A DNA stretch of 64,000 bases from Pumilibacter muris (GCF_943193045.1 NZ_CALPCN010000003.1:1-64000), one strand, 5' to 3'; shown: positions 50,544-58,893, counted from the first letter of the stretch. Notes: generated by a model not told the origin, from the sequence alone. Program-made: numbers and translations.

Positions 50544-50697
50544 TAGCAGTATATCGACGGATGGTGTCGGTTGAGATAGTACCGTGTAAACCCATTCAGA
50601 CCAATACTTAAATCGGATTGGTGATCCAAGAAAATTGAGAAGCCGCCGATAAACGGAAACCCATAGTGGGAGTACGCTTATCGGCGGCTTTTTCTTT
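50544..50697 (+). terminator. 3' region and terminator of the mutagenesis cassette
   Basis: AGCCGCCGATAA (50641-50652) pairs with TTATCGGCGGCT (50678-50689), followed by TTTTTCTTTT, with a structured 25-base loop. Before it, ACCAAT/ATTGGT (about 50602-50624) forms a further hairpin. No small gene is visible. Confidence 0.75.
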
Positions 50698-50700
50698 TGC

Positions 50701-50886
50701 CAAAAATAAACCGCCGCAGTAAAGCGACGGTTTGGCTTCGGATGGACGCAGACCCTGTTCTATGACAGCACTCCATCATTCAAAGATACAGCAGATGCGA
50801 TTTTCTGTATGTCGAAACCGAAAAGACACAGCGAAGATGAAACGGTAATGGGCGCGAAATCTTCGATTACCAGCATCAAACACTGT
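50701..50886 (-). ncRNA. Candidate structured small RNA
   Basis: The minus strand has a perfect promoter at 50893-50921, giving a transcript start near 50886. About 185 bases later it has a terminator: GCGACGGTTT (50724-50733) against AAACCGCCGC (50708-50717) with a T-run at 50701-50707. No reading frame or ribosome site fills the interval. Instead there are three stems: GGTAAT/ATTACC, ATACAG/CTGTAT and GATGGA...TCCATC with an inner CTGT/ACAG. The size is near that of 6S-type or phage regulatory RNAs, but I recognise no known family. Confidence 0.65.
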
Positions 50887-50892
50887 ACTAAT

Positions 50893-50921
50893 ATTATACG
50901 TCAAAGGGAACGGCTTGTCAA
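50893..50921 (-). promoter_or_regulatory. Consensus promoter of the small RNA
   Basis: On the minus strand, TTGACA (50916-50921), 17-bp spacer, TATAAT (50893-50898). Both boxes match the consensus exactly. Confidence 0.85.
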
Positions 50922-50984
50922 GCGTAAATCAAAAAAGCGCAACGCGGCTAAGCAATCTTAAATTTTTTGAAATACTTTTTATAA

Positions 50985-51003
50985 GCGGACATTAGGTGTC
51001 CGC
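50985..51003. promoter_or_regulatory. Perfect palindrome upstream of the HTH gene
   Basis: GCGGACA (50985-50991), TTAGG, TGTCCGC (50997-51003). It lies 50 bases before the helix-turn-helix gene and between it and the small-RNA promoter, so it is a likely operator. Confidence 0.6.
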
Positions 51004-51052
51004 AATACCCGTTAGAATACGCTCATCAAGGGCAAAGGAGGTGGATAGAACA

Positions 51053-51382
51053 GTGCAAAGCGCTCTCGAACGCAGACAAGAAATACTCGAAGTTTTATGC
51101 GAACGCAGACACGAATCGGTCGAAAATCTTGCGACCGAGTTCGGCGTCAACGAACGCACGATTCGTCGAGATATCGAGTACATGACACTGTCCTATCCCA
51201 TCTACACCGTGCCGGGGAAAGGAGGCGGAGTCTATGTAAGCGACGGGTATAGGTTAGGCAAAAAGTACCTAACAGACAAGCAGGCGGAATTGTTGGAAGA
51301 CATAGCAAAAGGGCTCGAAGGAGAGCGGCTCGCAATTATGCAGTCAATCTTAAATACATTCAAAGAGCCGAGGAGAAGGTAA
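51053..51382 (+). CDS. DeoR-type helix-turn-helix protein
   Basis: A 109-residue protein with an N-terminal winged helix typical of DeoR/WYL regulators (RRQEILEVLCERRHESVENLATEFGVNERTIRRDIEYM, about 7-44). A beta-hairpin follows (YTVPGKGGGVYVSDGY), then a short helical end. The effector domain of full DeoR or WYL proteins is missing. I chose the GTG at 51053, ten bases after AAAGGAGG; the frame is open to 50996 but that would overlap the palindrome. It heads the replication gene run. Confidence 0.75.
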   Translation: MQSALERRQEILEVLCERRHESVENLATEFGVNERTIRRDIEYMTLSYPIYTVPGKGGGVYVSDGYRLGKKYLTDKQAELLEDIAKGLEGERLAIMQSILNTFKEPRRR

Positions 51383-51609
51383 TGAAAGTACATAGAAAAT
51401 TATTCATTTCACTAATGAAAAAATCGAACGTCGGCTTTCGGTTTATAGCCAAGGAATTGGGTCTTACGGCTTATGAATTGGCGAGGATGTTGGCTGTGGG
51501 CGAGGAGTTCGACTACGCGCAAAGCGCAACGCTGATGGCAATGTTCGGAGCGGAAGAAATGCTCCCGGTCATCGATTGGGAGGGCATCAATGTACGCTGT
51601 CCAATCTAA
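51382..51609 (+). CDS. Small phage-type protein
   Basis: A 75-residue soluble helical protein (FISLMKKSNVGFRFIAKELGLTAYELARMLAVGEEF). The helical spacing could be a degenerate helix-turn-helix. It overlaps the upstream stop by one base and the helicase start by 20 bases, so it is translated with them. No function can be assigned. Confidence 0.5.
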   Translation: MKVHRKLFISLMKKSNVGFRFIAKELGLTAYELARMLAVGEEFDYAQSATLMAMFGAEEMLPVIDWEGINVRCPI

Positions 51610-53221
51610 CGAAACCATCCGAATCTACGACTCATACCTATACCGCGAGAGCATAAAAGAGATAGACGGTAGACAGTATGATGCGGAAGATAAGTGTTGG
51701 GTCGTGCCGCTGTGTTGCGAAAATGTCGCCACGCTGTCGCTCATAGGTTGCGAACTCGATAAAACACTCGCTGCGATGCTTAAAAGCCGACGTGACGCAT
51801 TTGTGGCGGTTTGTGCGCACGCCGCACCGAGAGTCAAAGCAAAGCTCTACGTTCATCAGCAAAATGCTTACGACTTTGCGCTCCAATCGTTCGAGAAAAG
51901 TAAAGGCGTTGCTTTGCTCGCGGATATGGGAACGGGCAAAACGATGATGACGATAGCGATAGCGGGTACGCTCGAAAAAGAGAAAGGCGTCAAGCGTATG
52001 CTCATCGTATGTCCGAAGTCGATTGTCGGCGTGTGGGAAGAGGAGTTTCGTAAGTTCGCCGACTACAAATACGCGCTCACTATACTCGACGGCGAGATGA
52101 AAAAGAAGAAGGCTGCGTTCGATTTTATGCAAGGACAAGCACTCCAAATCATCGTTGTGAACTACGAAAGTTGTTGGCGGTTGGAGGCGGAAATAACCAA
52201 GTGGAAACCCGACCTCATTGTATGCGACGAGAGCAGTAAGATAAAGAATCCGAGCGCGTCGCAATCGAAAGCCTTGCACCGATTGGGGCGGCTCACCAAG
52301 TACAATATGATACTTACGGGAACACCGATAACAGGCAGTCCGCTCGACATTTTCTCGCAGTACAAGTTTTTGGATGACAGCATACTCGGCACGAGTTTCT
52401 ATCTATTCCGTAACCGCTACGCCATACTCGGCGGATACCAAAACCGTATGATTATAGGCTATCGGCATATGGCGGAACTTGTGACAAAGGTGCATAGCGT
52501 GGCGTTCCGAATCAAGATAGAGGATGCGGTGGACTTGCCACCGTTCATCGACGAAACGCGCATTGTGCCGTTGGAGCCGCAAGCGCAATCTATTTATAAG
52601 CGCATCGAAAAAGACTGCTATGCCGAGCTCGACAATGGCGAAGTAACGGCAAGGAATGTGCTGACGCAGCTCTTGCGCCTGTCCCAATGTTCGGGCGGAT
52701 TTATCCGCGACGATATAAAAGGCGAAGCCGAGCAGGTCAGCAGTGCAAAACTCGAAGCGCTCGAAGACATCATCGATGCCTGCTTGGACGAAGGGCGAAA
52801 GGTCGTGGTATTCGCAAGGTTCGTACCCGAAATCGAGGGCATAGAGGAAATGCTCCACGAAAAGAAAATTCCGTACTCGCTCATATACGGCGCAACGAAA
52901 GATCGCGCGGAGCAGGTCAGTCGATTCCAAGAAGACCAATCGGTCAAAGTCTTCGTCGGGCAACTGCAAACCACGGGAATGGGGCTCACGCTGACCGCCG
53001 CCAATGTCGCTGTTTTTTATTCGCTCGATTTTTCGTATGCGAACTACGAGCAGAGCCGAGCACGGATACACCGCATCGGGCAGACGGAAAAGTGTCTGTA
53101 CATCCACCTTGTCGGAAAGGGAACGGTGGATGAAAAAATACTCCACGCATTAAAGCACAAAGGCGATATAGCCAATCTTATGGTGGATAATTGGAGGCAA
53201 ATGCTAAATGGGCAAGATTAA
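51590..53221 (+). CDS. SNF2-type DEAD/DEAH-box helicase
   Basis: A 543-residue superfamily 2 ATPase. A 90-residue N-terminal domain (HARP-like in position) precedes the motor. Walker A is ADMGTGKTMM (about 111-120), motif II is VCDESSK (about 210, DESS instead of DEAH), motif III is LTGTPI, and motifs V-VI are GMGLTLTAA and QSRARIHRIGQ. The last is typical of SNF2 proteins. In Firmicute siphophages this gene sits in the replication module and is thought to remodel or unwind phage DNA. It overlaps its neighbours on both sides. Confidence 0.9.
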   Translation: MYAVQSNETIRIYDSYLYRESIKEIDGRQYDAEDKCWVVPLCCENVATLSLIGCELDKTLAAMLKSRRDAFVAVCAHAAPRVKAKLYVHQQNAYDFALQSFEKSKGVALLADMGTGKTMMTIAIAGTLEKEKGVKRMLIVCPKSIVGVWEEEFRKFADYKYALTILDGEMKKKKAAFDFMQGQALQIIVVNYESCWRLEAEITKWKPDLIVCDESSKIKNPSASQSKALHRLGRLTKYNMILTGTPITGSPLDIFSQYKFLDDSILGTSFYLFRNRYAILGGYQNRMIIGYRHMAELVTKVHSVAFRIKIEDAVDLPPFIDETRIVPLEPQAQSIYKRIEKDCYAELDNGEVTARNVLTQLLRLSQCSGGFIRDDIKGEAEQVSSAKLEALEDIIDACLDEGRKVVVFARFVPEIEGIEEMLHEKKIPYSLIYGATKDRAEQVSRFQEDQSVKVFVGQLQTTGMGLTLTAANVAVFYSLDFSYANYEQSRARIHRIGQTEKCLYIHLVGKGTVDEKILHALKHKGDIANLMVDNWRQMLNGQD

Positions 53222-54230
53222 CGATTTGACGGGAATGCAGTTCGGACGGCTGACAGCGGTGGAGAAGTTGCCGCCGCACGGAAAGAACACGGCTGTGATG
53301 TGGTTATGCAACTGCGAATGCGGCGGTACGGCAATCGTGCGCGGTACGGACTTAACGCGCGGACATACGCTGTCGTGCGGATGCTATAAACAAATGCGAA
53401 AGACTTTGCCGAACAGCGAACTGCGCTTGCACCGCATCTGGCAGAATATGAAACAGCGGTGTGCCAATCCGAAGAACAAGGACTATCGCTACTACGGCGG
53501 ACGCGGAATAACCGTGTGCGACGAGTGGGCGGAGTTCGAGCCATTCTTTTATTGGGCGATGTCGAACGGATATAAGGACGGACTGACCATCGAGCGCAAG
53601 GATAACGACGGCAACTATTGTCCGTCCAACTGTGAGTGGATAACCGCCGCCCGGCAACATCGCAATACGGGCAAAACAAAGAAGTACACATTGTACGGCA
53701 AAGAATTCACGCTCGCCGAACTGTGCCGCATTTACGGACAGCCGCGCAGCACGGTAGCCGAACGACTGAAAAAAGGAATTCCCATTGACGACGCTATAAA
53801 AAAAGGAGGTAGGAATAAACTGAATAACAAACTGTTGGAACTCTCGGACACGCTGAAATTGCTGAAAGAGAGAAAGAGCGAACTCGATGCCGAGGCGAAA
53901 AAGATCGAGGAAGAGATCGACGGCGTTACGACCGAGATGATCGGTATAATGACGACCGAAGAACTGACATCGTTCAAGCGCGACGGTACGACGTTCTCGC
54001 TCGTGGTGCAAGAGTATCCGTCCGCCGAGCCCGACCGCAAACCCGAATTGTGGGATGCGATGCGCTCGAACGGATACGGCGACCTTTTCAGCATAAACAG
54101 CAAGACGTTGTCGGCAACGGTCAAAGAACTTATGACCGAAAACGGCGGAGCCTTGCCCGAATGGTTGGACGGTCTCATCAAGATAGCGGAGAAAAACAGC
54201 ATCCGCATAGCAAAGTCAAAAAAATATTAA
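53208..54230 (+). CDS. Fused HNH-like and phage helical protein
   Basis: A 340-residue frame of two unrelated parts. Residues 1-200 form a mobile HNH/AP2-like endonuclease: zinc pairs CNCECGG and LSCGCYK, LHRIWQNMKQRCANP, TIERKDNDGNYCPSNCEWIT, and a C-terminal DNA-reading helix (GKEFTLAELCRIYGQPRSTVAERLKKG). Residues 205-340 match a small phage protein usually encoded beside the helicase (coiled LSDTLKLLKERKSELDAEAKKI, then SFKRDGTTFSLV). A complete ribosome site (AAAGGAGGT, 53802-53810) precedes Leu205, encoded by CTG, so the second part may also be made alone. The fusion probably arose when the endonuclease gene inserted at its neighbour's start. Confidence 0.7.
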   Translation: MGKINDLTGMQFGRLTAVEKLPPHGKNTAVMWLCNCECGGTAIVRGTDLTRGHTLSCGCYKQMRKTLPNSELRLHRIWQNMKQRCANPKNKDYRYYGGRGITVCDEWAEFEPFFYWAMSNGYKDGLTIERKDNDGNYCPSNCEWITAARQHRNTGKTKKYTLYGKEFTLAELCRIYGQPRSTVAERLKKGIPIDDAIKKGGRNKLNNKLLELSDTLKLLKERKSELDAEAKKIEEEIDGVTTEMIGIMTTEELTSFKRDGTTFSLVVQEYPSAEPDRKPELWDAMRSNGYGDLFSINSKTLSATVKELMTENGGALPEWLDGLIKIAEKNSIRIAKSKKY

Positions 54231-54248
54231 AAAGGAGATAGAAAGAAC

Positions 54249-54953
54249 ATGGCAAACGAAATCGTGAAAAGCGAAGACAACGGCAGCGCAGTGGCGCAGT
54301 ACACGGGAGGCGTCGACCTCGGCGGCATCATGGCGGACGAGCTCGACGGACTCAATCTCTCGTTCGACCGCATCAAAATCCCGTCGGGCGGCGGCTTGGC
54401 GTTCGAAGTGCCGGGCGACGATCCCGATAGTCCCGACTCCGTCAAGGAATTCAAGGCGGTAATACTGCATCACCATCCCATCAACTGTTACTACGAGGAA
54501 GAGTATACGGGAGGCAACAATCCGCCCGACTGTGGGTCGATGGACGGTCACATCGGTATCGTTGCGGAAACAGGCGAGGTCAAGTCGTGCGCCGACTGTC
54601 CGTTCAACAAATTCGGCAGCGGCAAGAACGGCGCGAAGGCTTGCAAGCAAAAGCGCAGGATTTATCTCTTGCGTGAGGGCGAACAACTCCCGATCATACT
54701 GTCGTTGCCGACGGGGAGCCTCGGCGAATTCTCGAAGTATGTAATGCGCCTGCTTTCGAAGGGCAAAAAGACCAATGCGGTAGTCACCAAGTTCACGCTG
54801 AAGAAAGCGCAGAACAGCGGCGGTATCAACTACTCGCAGGCGGTGTTTGCTCTGGACCGTGTGCTTACCGATGCGGAACTCGCCGCCGTTGCGCCGATGA
54901 GCGAACAGGTCAAGGCGATGGCGAACAAGGTCGCGGCGCTCGATGAAGAGTAG
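54249..54953 (+). CDS. Conserved phage protein with Cys cluster
   Basis: A 234-residue protein. After a flexible start, a beta-rich domain with ILHHHPINCYYEEEY leads to PDCGSMDGHIG, CADCPFNKFGSGKNGAKAC (about 117-135) and RRIYLLREGEQLPIILSLPTGSLGEFSKYVMRLL. The cysteines may bind zinc. The pattern recurs in Clostridial phages between the helicase and primase genes, and a single-strand-binding role would fit the position but is unproven. AAGGAGATAG precedes the ATG. Confidence 0.65.
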   Translation: MANEIVKSEDNGSAVAQYTGGVDLGGIMADELDGLNLSFDRIKIPSGGGLAFEVPGDDPDSPDSVKEFKAVILHHHPINCYYEEEYTGGNNPPDCGSMDGHIGIVAETGEVKSCADCPFNKFGSGKNGAKACKQKRRIYLLREGEQLPIILSLPTGSLGEFSKYVMRLLSKGKKTNAVVTKFTLKKAQNSGGINYSQAVFALDRVLTDAELAAVAPMSEQVKAMANKVAALDEE

Positions 54954-55269
54954 GTCGGACGAGGTACGGGCGGTGGGTAGACCGCCGCCCAAGCCTCTAA
55001 TTTATATTTGCTCACCGCTTAAAGGCGATATCAAGCGCAATATCGAAAAAGCTAACTACTATGCGCGGTACGCATACAGTCAAGGATATATACCGCTTGC
55101 ACCGCACACCATCTTCACGCAGTTTCTCGACGATAAGAATCCGAAAGAGCGCAAAGACGGAATGGCGATGGGGCTTGAGTTATTGGAACACTGTGCCGAG
55201 CTGTGGGTGTGTGGGACGACGGTATCCAAAGGGATGCGCACCGAAATCAACTACGCTCGGAAAAAGTAA
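54943..55269 (+). CDS. DUF4406/DUF7768-like nucleotide-metabolism protein
   Basis: A 108-residue Rossmann-like protein related to the nucleoside 2-deoxyribosyltransferase superfamily. The pattern is YICSPLKGDIKRNIEKANYYARYAYSQGYIPLAPH near the start and ELWVCGTTVSKGMRTEI near the end. It may act on nucleotides or ADP-ribose-type ligands in phage metabolism. It overlaps the preceding gene by 11 bases; an in-frame GTG at 54973, eight bases after GAGG, is an alternative start that loses no conserved residue. Confidence 0.7.
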   Translation: MKSRSDEVRAVGRPPPKPLIYICSPLKGDIKRNIEKANYYARYAYSQGYIPLAPHTIFTQFLDDKNPKERKDGMAMGLELLEHCAELWVCGTTVSKGMRTEINYARKK

Positions 55270-55312
55270 ATCAACATACGGTGGATAGGCTTGCAGGAAA
55301 CGGAGAAATAGG

Positions 55313-57277
55313 ATGGCAGACATTTTCGAAAAAGTAAAAAACAATGTACACATAGCCGAGGTAGTATCGCTGTTTGGCGTACAGCTTAATAGCAATGACA
55401 AAGGTCTATGTCCATTCCATAGCGAAAAAACGCCATCGTTCTCCGTTGACCGCAAGACCAACATCTTCACGTGTTTCGGGTGTGGTGCGACGGGTGACGT
55501 CATAGCGTTCGTGTCGAAGATAAAGAACATCGAGCCTATCGAAGCGGCGAAGTTCTTGGCGGAAACATACCACGTCGATATTGACGAGGGGAACAAACCC
55601 GGCAAGTTCGACATCAAAGCATATCTCAAAAAGTGCATTGCCGATGTCGGACAAACCGACTACTTCAAACGCCGCGGGCTGACCGCCGCCACCGTGAAGA
55701 AATATTGCTTGGGGTATGATGTCTATCATCGGTCGGCGGTGATACCGTATTCCTCGGCACTTACATACTATCAAACGCGCAGCGTGGTAGACAAGAAATT
55801 CTACAAGCCGAAGACCGAGGATGCAGGTGCGGAGCCGCTATTTAACGGCGAGATTATGTACAAGAGCAAATCGCCCGTGTTCGTCGTCGAGTCTCCGATC
55901 TGCGCACTCTCAATAATGCAATGCGGACACCCGGCAATCGCACTATGTGGCGTGGGGAACATCAATAAACTCGTCCACGCAGTAAAGAACAAAAAGCCGA
56001 CGGCAACGCTCATCCTTGCACTCGATAACGACGACGCAGGGAAAAAGGCAAGCGGCGATCTCGCCGCAATGTTACTCGAACTCAACGTGCAGTATGACGT
56101 TTACAATATTGCCGGGGAGTGCAAAGACCCGAACGAACTACTGCTCAAAAACAAATCGCAACTCGAACGCAATCTCAAAGCGGCAAAGACCGCCGCCAAG
56201 AAAAAGTACGCCACGGCGAAAGACAGTTTCACCGCATCGGAATTACAAGATGAAGAAGTCGCGCCGCCGACGTGGATCGTGGACGGTATGCTCCCGACAG
56301 GACTCGCATTGTTGTGTGCGCCGTCGAAGCTCGGCAAGTCGTGGATGATGTTGCAGCTGTGTATGGCAGTAGCCGAGGGTAACGAATTCTTGGGATACGC
56401 CACAAAGAAATGCGAGTGTCTGTATTATGCGCTCGAAGACAGCAAGGCGCGGCTTAAAGACCGTATGCAAAAAATGCTCAAAGGCAAACGCGCACCGAGC
56501 GGCGTACATTTCGCACTCGACGCCGACCCGATTGATAACGGCTTTATGGAGCGCGTGGTCGATGAGATAAAGACATACCCGAACATCAAACTCGTTATAA
56601 TCGACACGTTGCAAAAGGTACGCGGCAAGCCGTCGAGCAAAGAGTCGATGTATTCCATAGACTACCGCGAAATGGGCGAGCTCAAACGCTTTGCCGACAA
56701 AAACCACATCACAATGCTATTCGTACATCACTTGCGGAAGATGGCGGACGAGTCCGACGTCTACAATATGATAAGCGGCAGTACGGCACTGATGGGGGCG
56801 GCGGACACCGTCTTCGTTATATCGAAGAAAAAGCGTACCGACGAAGACGCAACAATGAGCATGACCGGGCGCGACATCGAGCAATCGTCTATCGTGGTGC
56901 AATTCAATAAGTACGACTACCTATGGGAAGTGCGCGGCACGGCGGAAGAAGTCGAAGCAAAGAAAGAACGCCAAGAGTACGAGAACAGTCCCATTGTCAT
57001 CACGATAAAAGAACTCATCAAACGGAATCCTATGGGCGGATGGAAAGGATCGGCGGCGGAATTGATGAAAGCGGTGTACGATGTTACAGGCAAAAAACTT
57101 GCCGAGTCCGCGACGGGAGTAGGCAAACTCATCAGCAAGTACGAATACCGATTGCATTGCGACGATATAGAACACACCGTGACACGGAGCGCAACGCGAA
57201 CGCACACGTTCAAGCGAATCGTAAGGAATATGCCGTATGGCTATCAACGGACGATATACGACGGAGAGAACGACTGA
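55313..57277 (+). CDS. Phage primase-helicase (CHC2, TOPRIM and RepA-like ATPase)
   Basis: A 654-residue bifunctional replication protein. A CHC2 zinc finger (CPFHSEKTPSF...CFGCGATGDV, about 33-62) and a TOPRIM-like catalytic region (FVVESPICALSIMQ and LALDNDDAGKKA, about 190-250) would make primers. A RecA-fold AAA_25 ATPase follows, with CAPSKLGKSWMMLQ as Walker A (about 335-348), VIIDTLQK as Walker B and FVHHLRK. The organisation is that of phage primases fused to a RepA-type helicase. GGAGAAATAGG precedes the ATG. A repeat-rich, origin-like stretch lies directly after it. Confidence 0.9.
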   Translation: MADIFEKVKNNVHIAEVVSLFGVQLNSNDKGLCPFHSEKTPSFSVDRKTNIFTCFGCGATGDVIAFVSKIKNIEPIEAAKFLAETYHVDIDEGNKPGKFDIKAYLKKCIADVGQTDYFKRRGLTAATVKKYCLGYDVYHRSAVIPYSSALTYYQTRSVVDKKFYKPKTEDAGAEPLFNGEIMYKSKSPVFVVESPICALSIMQCGHPAIALCGVGNINKLVHAVKNKKPTATLILALDNDDAGKKASGDLAAMLLELNVQYDVYNIAGECKDPNELLLKNKSQLERNLKAAKTAAKKKYATAKDSFTASELQDEEVAPPTWIVDGMLPTGLALLCAPSKLGKSWMMLQLCMAVAEGNEFLGYATKKCECLYYALEDSKARLKDRMQKMLKGKRAPSGVHFALDADPIDNGFMERVVDEIKTYPNIKLVIIDTLQKVRGKPSSKESMYSIDYREMGELKRFADKNHITMLFVHHLRKMADESDVYNMISGSTALMGAADTVFVISKKKRTDEDATMSMTGRDIEQSSIVVQFNKYDYLWEVRGTAEEVEAKKERQEYENSPIVITIKELIKRNPMGGWKGSAAELMKAVYDVTGKKLAESATGVGKLISKYEYRLHCDDIEHTVTRSATRTHTFKRIVRNMPYGYQRTIYDGEND

Positions 57278-57295
57278 AAAAGCGTCGCTTATAAA

Positions 57296-57416
57296 GAAGT
57301 ATGTGTCGTAAGCGTCGCAAGTGTCGAAGAAAAAACAGATAAATCCACAAGAGTGAGTTAGTGTCGGTGTGTTTAAGTGTCATATCTCGACACATACGAC
57401 ACTTGTGACACTTGGT
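57296..57416. repeat. GTGTC/GACAC repeat array (possible phage origin)
   Basis: In about 120 bases, (A)GTGTC occurs at least five times (near 57302, 57318, 57361, 57366 variant and 57375) and the complement GACAC three or more times (near 57394, 57403 and 57411). A larger inverted structure is AAGTGTCA...GACACTTGTGACACTT. Iteron-like arrays next to a primase gene often mark a replication origin. Confidence 0.5.
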
Positions 57417-57434
57417 TTAGTAAACGAGGTAAAA

Positions 57435-57722
57435 ATGAAAGAAAGCGATTTGATACGCAAAATATCCGAATACTTAAAGACCGTGCCGAGCCTCTTTTTT
57501 TGGAAAGAGCACGGCGGTATGTACGGCACAGCGGGAATACCCGACATAGTGGTGTGCTATCGCGGACGGTTTATAGCATTCGAGTGTAAAGTCGGGAAGA
57601 ACAAACCGACCGTACTGCAAGCGCAAACGATACGGCAAATAATAGCCGCAGGCGGATACGCGATGGTGGTGCGGTCTGTGGATGAAGTACGGCAAACGAT
57701 AAAGGCATTCGAAAAGGAGTAA
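57435..57722 (+). CDS. VRR-NUC nuclease
   Basis: A 95-residue PD-(D/E)XK nuclease of the VRR-NUC family. Key blocks are WKEHGGMYGTAGIPDIVVCYRG (catalytic Asp in PDI), FIAFECKVGKN (E-x-K) and the Q in LQAQTIRQI. Stand-alone VRR-NUC proteins are frequent in phages and are thought to resolve branched DNA. The ATG at 57435, with GAGGTAAAA, is chosen; the frame runs back through the repeat array to 57369. The next gene follows after three bases. Confidence 0.88.
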   Translation: MKESDLIRKISEYLKTVPSLFFWKEHGGMYGTAGIPDIVVCYRGRFIAFECKVGKNKPTVLQAQTIRQIIAAGGYAMVVRSVDEVRQTIKAFEKE

Positions 57723-57725
57723 GCA

Positions 57726-58445
57726 ATGGCGGCGGAAATAATAATCAATAAAGTAGTCGTAACGGACGAGGCGAAGTTCGATTACGAGTGTTTATTCAAT
57801 CGCCCGATACCGAAAGCGGATATAAAGCGGGAAACCGAGGAATACATAGACGGTCGGCAGGGTCGGATAAACGGTTTTTATTTCCGCACGAAATACTTGG
57901 ACGAAAACGCCGACGAAATGCTGATGCTGTTCTTTTACAAGGGCAAACGCTTCGGTAAAATGCAACTGTGGGAACTGTCGGGTGTGTGCCGAGCGGACGA
58001 ATGGACGCGAGAGGCGGAAGACGACGGACAAATACGGAATTGGCTGAATACATCACTCGACAGTAAAGAAAGTACCGATTGGGTGTGGGATTTGCGTATA
58101 AGGGAAGCCGAGCAAAAGCGGCTGCTCGAAGAAGAATACGGCAAAGAAGGAGATGACATTATGGCGGCGATAAAAGAGCTGTTGAAAAACTATAAACTCA
58201 ATAAAGCAAAGGCGGCGGTCGGCGGCACGGTGGAATCCAAGCGGCTTAAAGAGGATATGGACTTTTTGGACGTATGTATTGCCGCACTCGACGACGAAGC
58301 GAGAGAGATCATCAGCGGCTTATACATAAACGGTCAGTCGATGAGTAAACTCGGAAATCGCCTCGGCTATTGCAAAGCAGCCATTTACAAAAAGAGAAAT
58401 CGAGCCGTGGAAATGCTCGAAATCCTATTTGCCGCTCGTGTTTGA
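57726..58445 (+). CDS. Sigma-region-4/ArpU-like phage regulator
   Basis: A 239-residue protein. The C-terminal 70 residues form a sigma-like helix-turn-helix: LDVCIAALDDEAREIISGLYINGQSMSKLGNRLGYCKAAIYKKRNRAVEML. The rest is helical and acidic and not recognised. Proteins of this layout (ArpU, RinA, late sigma-like factors) switch on the late, packaging genes of Firmicute phages. It lies just upstream of a repeat-bearing promoter that precedes HNH and terminase, which fits such a role. AAAAGGAGTAAG precedes the ATG. Confidence 0.7.
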   Translation: MAAEIIINKVVVTDEAKFDYECLFNRPIPKADIKRETEEYIDGRQGRINGFYFRTKYLDENADEMLMLFFYKGKRFGKMQLWELSGVCRADEWTREAEDDGQIRNWLNTSLDSKESTDWVWDLRIREAEQKRLLEEEYGKEGDDIMAAIKELLKNYKLNKAKAAVGGTVESKRLKEDMDFLDVCIAALDDEAREIISGLYINGQSMSKLGNRLGYCKAAIYKKRNRAVEMLEILFAARV

Positions 58446-58451
58446 AAAGAG

Positions 58452-58511
58452 TAGACGAAAGTAAACGAAAGTAAACGGAAAAGGCGGTAAACGCCCGTAT
58501 AATGGAATTGA
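58452..58511 (+). promoter_or_regulatory. Late-gene promoter region with direct repeats
   Basis: AGTAGACGAAAGTAAACGAAAGTAAACGG contains tandem ten-base GAAAGTAAAC units (about 58456-58482), followed by GGCGGTAAACGCC and TATAAT (about 58498-58503). No good -35 box is present at 17 bp, so an activator bound to the repeats is plausible. Confidence 0.5.
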
Positions 58512-58527
58512 CGGAGGGAAAAACCGA

Positions 58528-58893
58528 ATGCCGAGAAAACCGAAACGACCGTGCAGCTATCCCGGTTGTCCGAGACTCGTGGAAGGGCAATACTGTGAAG
58601 AACACAAACGCCTGACGGATAAGCAGTACAACAGATACGGGCGAGATGACTTTACGAAGAATTTTTACAAAACGCCCGAATGGAGAGCGGCACGAAAACG
58701 GCAACTGAACAGCCAACCGTTTTGCGAGGAATGTCTGAAAGCGGGCAAGCGCACGAAAGCGACTATGGTCGACCACATTGTGCCGATAAAGCAAGGCGGA
58801 GATAAATTCGCGCCGAGCAACTTGCAAAGCCTGTGTTTTAGTTGCCACAGTCGAAAGTCGGTGGAAGAAGGCAGTCGCTTCGGGAAAAAATAA
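58528..58893 (+). CDS. Phage HNH endonuclease (terminase-linked)
   Basis: A 121-residue HNH enzyme with zinc pairs CSYPGCPRLV...YCEEH and CEECL/CFSC. The catalytic core is MVDHIVPIKQGGDKFAPSNLQSLCFSCHSRKS, and FYKTPEWRAAR precedes it. HNH proteins directly before terminase genes are needed for DNA cutting during packaging in several siphophages. GGAGGG precedes the ATG. It should be read from the repeat-bearing promoter. Confidence 0.88.
   Translation: MPRKPKRPCSYPGCPRLVEGQYCEEHKRLTDKQYNRYGRDDFTKNFYKTPEWRAARKRQLNSQPFCEECLKAGKRTKATMVDHIVPIKQGGDKFAPSNLQSLCFSCHSRKSVEEGSRFGKK

Noticed and set aside
57296-57416. CRISPR array
   Set aside because: Repeats are only five to seven bases, in both orientations and irregularly spaced; no cas gene is present anywhere in the window.
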